NCBI RefSeq assembly: GCF_031679605.1 | Contig: NZ_CP117522.1 | Coordinates: 9,424,001-9,488,000 of the forward strand | Direction: 5' to 3' | From: Streptomyces luomodiensis | Lineage (GTDB): Bacteria > Actinomycetota > Actinomycetes > Streptomycetales > Streptomycetaceae | Length of the DNA stretch: 64,000 bases | Shown: one piece after another, positions 61,888 to 64,000 of the stretch | Position numbering within the stretch: position 1 is the stretch's first letter | Layout: every line of letters starts with the position of its first letter | Made by a program: the position numbers and the translations under genes | Notes under the pieces: model-generated | The model's database searches: none | Seen by the model: the letters and a program-made list of their open reading frames with translations, nothing else | What the model was told of the DNA's origin: nothing

Positions 61888-63698
61888 CCGCGCTGCCCGT
61901 CGCCTCCTCGGCCGAAGTGCGCGCCCGCGCCCGTCGGCTGATGGCCAGGCACCCGCGCGAGCTGACCGGTTCGCTCGCCCTGCACGCCCTGGCCGCCATC
62001 GCCGGCCTGGTGGCGCCCCAGCTCCTGGGGCGACTGGTCCAGAACGCCGGGAACGACCCGGACTCCATCACCCCGGCCGTGCTGCTGATCTGCGGGGCCG
62101 TCGTCGCGCAGTCGTTCTTCACCTGGCTGGCGATCCCCGCCTCGCTGCGGCTGGCCGAGAAGGTTCTCGCCGACCTGCGCGAGGAGTTCATCGACCGGGT
62201 GCTCGAACTGCCCCCGCACACCGTGGAGAAGGAGGGGACCGGCGAACTGGTCACCCGCACCACCCGGGACGTCGACGTGCTGGCGACCACCGTCCGCCTC
62301 GCCGTCCCCGACACGCTGGTGGCCTTCTCCACGGTCCTGCTCACCCTCGGCGCCGTCGTCCTGACCTCCCCCGTCCTCGTCCTGCCCTGCCTGGTGGCCG
62401 TCCCGGTGCTGTGGATCTCCACCCGCTGGTACCTGCGCCGGGCCCGCGCCGGGTATCTGCGGGCCGGCGCCTCCTACGCGCGGCTCACCGGCGGACTCGG
62501 CGAGACCGTCGACGGCGCCCGCACCGTCGACGCGCTGCGACTGGGTCCGCACCGGCTGCGCAGGGTCGCGGAGGACATCGCCGAGTCCTACGCGGCGGAA
62601 CGCCGCACCCTGTACCTGCGCAGCGTCTACCTGCCCATCGCGGACACCGCGTACATGCTGCCCCTGGTGGCGACCCTGCTGATCGGCGGGCTGCTCCACC
62701 TCGACGGCCGTGTGGACCTCGCGGCCGTGACCGCGGTCAGTCTGTATGCGCAGCAGATCATCGGGCCGGTGGACCGGCTGCTGTTCTGGATGGACGAACT
62801 CCAGGTGGGCGGAGCGTCGTTCGCGCGCATCCTCGGTGTGCACGAGGCCGCGGGGGAACGGCGGCCGGAGAGCGGCACACCGGCCTCGCAGGACACCGGC
62901 GAGACGGACATCGTCCTCAAGGGCGTACGGCACGCCTACCGAGCGGGCCAGGACGTCCTGCACGGCATCGACCTGGCCGTGGCACCCGGTGAGCGGGTCG
63001 CCGTCGTCGGTCCGTCCGGTGCGGGCAAGAGCACGCTGGGCCGGCTGCTCGCCGGGGTCCACGCGCCGAGGACGGGCAGCGTGTCCATCGGCGGCACCGA
63101 CCTGCGCGACCTCCCCCTGGACCAACTCCGCGGCAGCATCGTCCTCGTCACCCAGGAGCACCACGTCTTCCGGGGCACCCTCCGCGACAACCTCCTCATC
63201 GCCCGCCCCGCCGCCGACGACGACGCACTGCGGACGGCTCTGACCGCCGTCGGCGCCTGGGAGTGGGCCGCCGGACTCGGACTGGACGCCGAGGTCGGCT
63301 CGGGCGCCCACGCCCTCACCCCGGGCCAGGCCCAGCACCTCGCACTCGCCCGGCTGGTCCTCGCCGACCCGCGGGCCGTCGTCCTGGACGAGGCGACCTC
63401 CCTCCTGACGCCGCACACCGCCCGCCGCCTCGAGCGGTCGCTGGCCACGGTGCTGGAGGGCCGCACCGTCGTCGCGATGGCCCACCGCCTGCACACGGCG
63501 CACGACGCGGACCGGGTCGTGGTCATGGAGGACGGCCGCATCACGGAGGACGGCAGCCACGACGACCTGGTGCGACGCGGGGGTGCCTACGCGCGCCTGT
63601 GGCACTCCTGGCACGGGGACCGGCATCCGCCCAGGGCGGAAGCGGAGGGCGCACCGGTGCCGGAGACCCGAAACCGGACGACACGCCCCGGCGGCTGA
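61884..63698 (+). CDS. ABC exporter half-transporter with canonical Walker motifs
   Basis: 604 aa: transmembrane domain (about 30-320) and ATPase domain with a full Walker A (GPSGAGKST from residue 376) and Walker B with Glu (VVLDEATS), but a weak signature (LTPGQ, 478-482, instead of LSGGQ). This is the mirror image of the partner's defects: one canonical and one degenerate ATP site in the heterodimer. Probably exports the product of the adjacent biosynthetic genes or gives self-resistance. Confidence 0.9.
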   Translation: MTALPVASSAEVRARARRLMARHPRELTGSLALHALAAIAGLVAPQLLGRLVQNAGNDPDSITPAVLLICGAVVAQSFFTWLAIPASLRLAEKVLADLREEFIDRVLELPPHTVEKEGTGELVTRTTRDVDVLATTVRLAVPDTLVAFSTVLLTLGAVVLTSPVLVLPCLVAVPVLWISTRWYLRRARAGYLRAGASYARLTGGLGETVDGARTVDALRLGPHRLRRVAEDIAESYAAERRTLYLRSVYLPIADTAYMLPLVATLLIGGLLHLDGRVDLAAVTAVSLYAQQIIGPVDRLLFWMDELQVGGASFARILGVHEAAGERRPESGTPASQDTGETDIVLKGVRHAYRAGQDVLHGIDLAVAPGERVAVVGPSGAGKSTLGRLLAGVHAPRTGSVSIGGTDLRDLPLDQLRGSIVLVTQEHHVFRGTLRDNLLIARPAADDDALRTALTAVGAWEWAAGLGLDAEVGSGAHALTPGQAQHLALARLVLADPRAVVLDEATSLLTPHTARRLERSLATVLEGRTVVAMAHRLHTAHDADRVVVMEDGRITEDGSHDDLVRRGGAYARLWHSWHGDRHPPRAEAEGAPVPETRNRTTRPGG

Positions 63699-63784
63699 GC
63701 CCGCGGCGGCGCGCCGCTCCCCGGATGCTCCCGTCCAGGCCAACGGATCACGCACCACCCCCATGCGGAAGTGAGGCTGAGATC

Positions 63785-64000
63785 ATGCACGGCACCGATC
63801 CCGGCGGCCATGGCCGGGAGCATCCGGACGGCGATGCGGCTGGGCCCTGGCTCGCGACCGACCGGCACCGCTTCAACGCCCGGGAGCACACCCCCGACAG
63901 CGTGACCAGGACGCTCACCCCGGACACCGTCCGACGCCTGGCTGAGGGGAGCACCGCCGCGGACGTCCCCGGCCCGGTCACCCTCCTCACGGCCTGGACG
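63785..64000 (+). CDS. Unrecognised gene start, cut by the window edge
   Basis: 72 residues are visible from an ATG with a GAGG site, and the frame is open to the last base. The text (LATDRHRFNAREHTPDSVTR, VTLLTAWT) hints at the region that precedes an NRPS adenylation or condensation domain, but this is too short to be sure. It is 86 bp after the exporter genes and in the same direction, so it probably belongs to the locus. Confidence 0.5.
   Translation, partial: MHGTDPGGHGREHPDGDAAGPWLATDRHRFNAREHTPDSVTRTLTPDTVRRLAEGSTAADVPGPVTLLTAWT

Overview
The window is high-GC, densely packed DNA with GTG/ATG starts, 1-8 bp stop/start overlaps and many divergently paired regulators, typical of a Streptomyces or closely related actinomycete. 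It mixes two natural-product loci, one conserved nitrogen-metabolism cluster and ordinary accessory genes.

Left edge (1-4.85 kb): the end of an FK506/FK520-type macrolide cluster. A truncated lysine cyclodeaminase gene (fkbL) is followed by fkbK-J-I-H, and fkbG lies convergent to fkbH. Together fkbG-K make the methoxymalonyl-ACP extender unit. The cluster stops abruptly here.

4.9-12.6 kb: a dicarboxylate transporter/CoA-transferase operon, a LysR regulator and a MaoC hydratase that share a duplicated 25-bp upstream element (probable C4/C5-diacid catabolism), then two secreted esterases.

13.0-21.5 kb: a complete Nit1C-type cluster of nine genes in one tight operon: an MSMEG_0570-like protein, an FAD oxidoreductase, an amidohydrolase, an MSMEG_0572-like protein, a radical SAM protein, a GNAT/AIR-synthase fusion, a nitrilase, a second nitrilase paralogue and a glycosyltransferase. 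The second nitrilase has lost the catalytic Cys and Glu (both Asp), so the operon appears to encode an active/pseudoenzyme nitrilase pair. A perfect 15-bp palindrome lies in the promoter region and a long stem-loop closes the operon.

21.6-45.3 kb: regulator/enzyme pairs (AraC-oxidoreductase, TetR-oxidoreductase with twin palindromic operators, LysR-MFS/esterase, XRE-aldo/keto reductase), an envelope module (UppP, a polytopic glycosyltransferase-like protein, a BlaI repressor and an M56 protease), glnE next to a lower-GC patch, gene-tail remnants and a SpoIIE-type phosphatase.

45.6-64 kb: an unassigned, apparently nonribosomal-peptide locus. One eleven-gene leftward run encodes an amidinotransferase, DpgA, DpgB, DpgC, an HpgT-like aminotransferase, a P450, a KAS III-like enzyme, a SAM methyltransferase, a flavin monooxygenase, a stand-alone condensation protein with a dead carrier domain, and an EctB-like diaminobutyrate aminotransferase. 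A divergent run encodes an O-methyltransferase, an asymmetric heterodimeric ABC exporter and the start of another gene cut by the window edge. The gene set predicts a product built from 3,5-dihydroxyphenylglycine, 2,4-diaminobutyrate and an amidino (guanidine) group.
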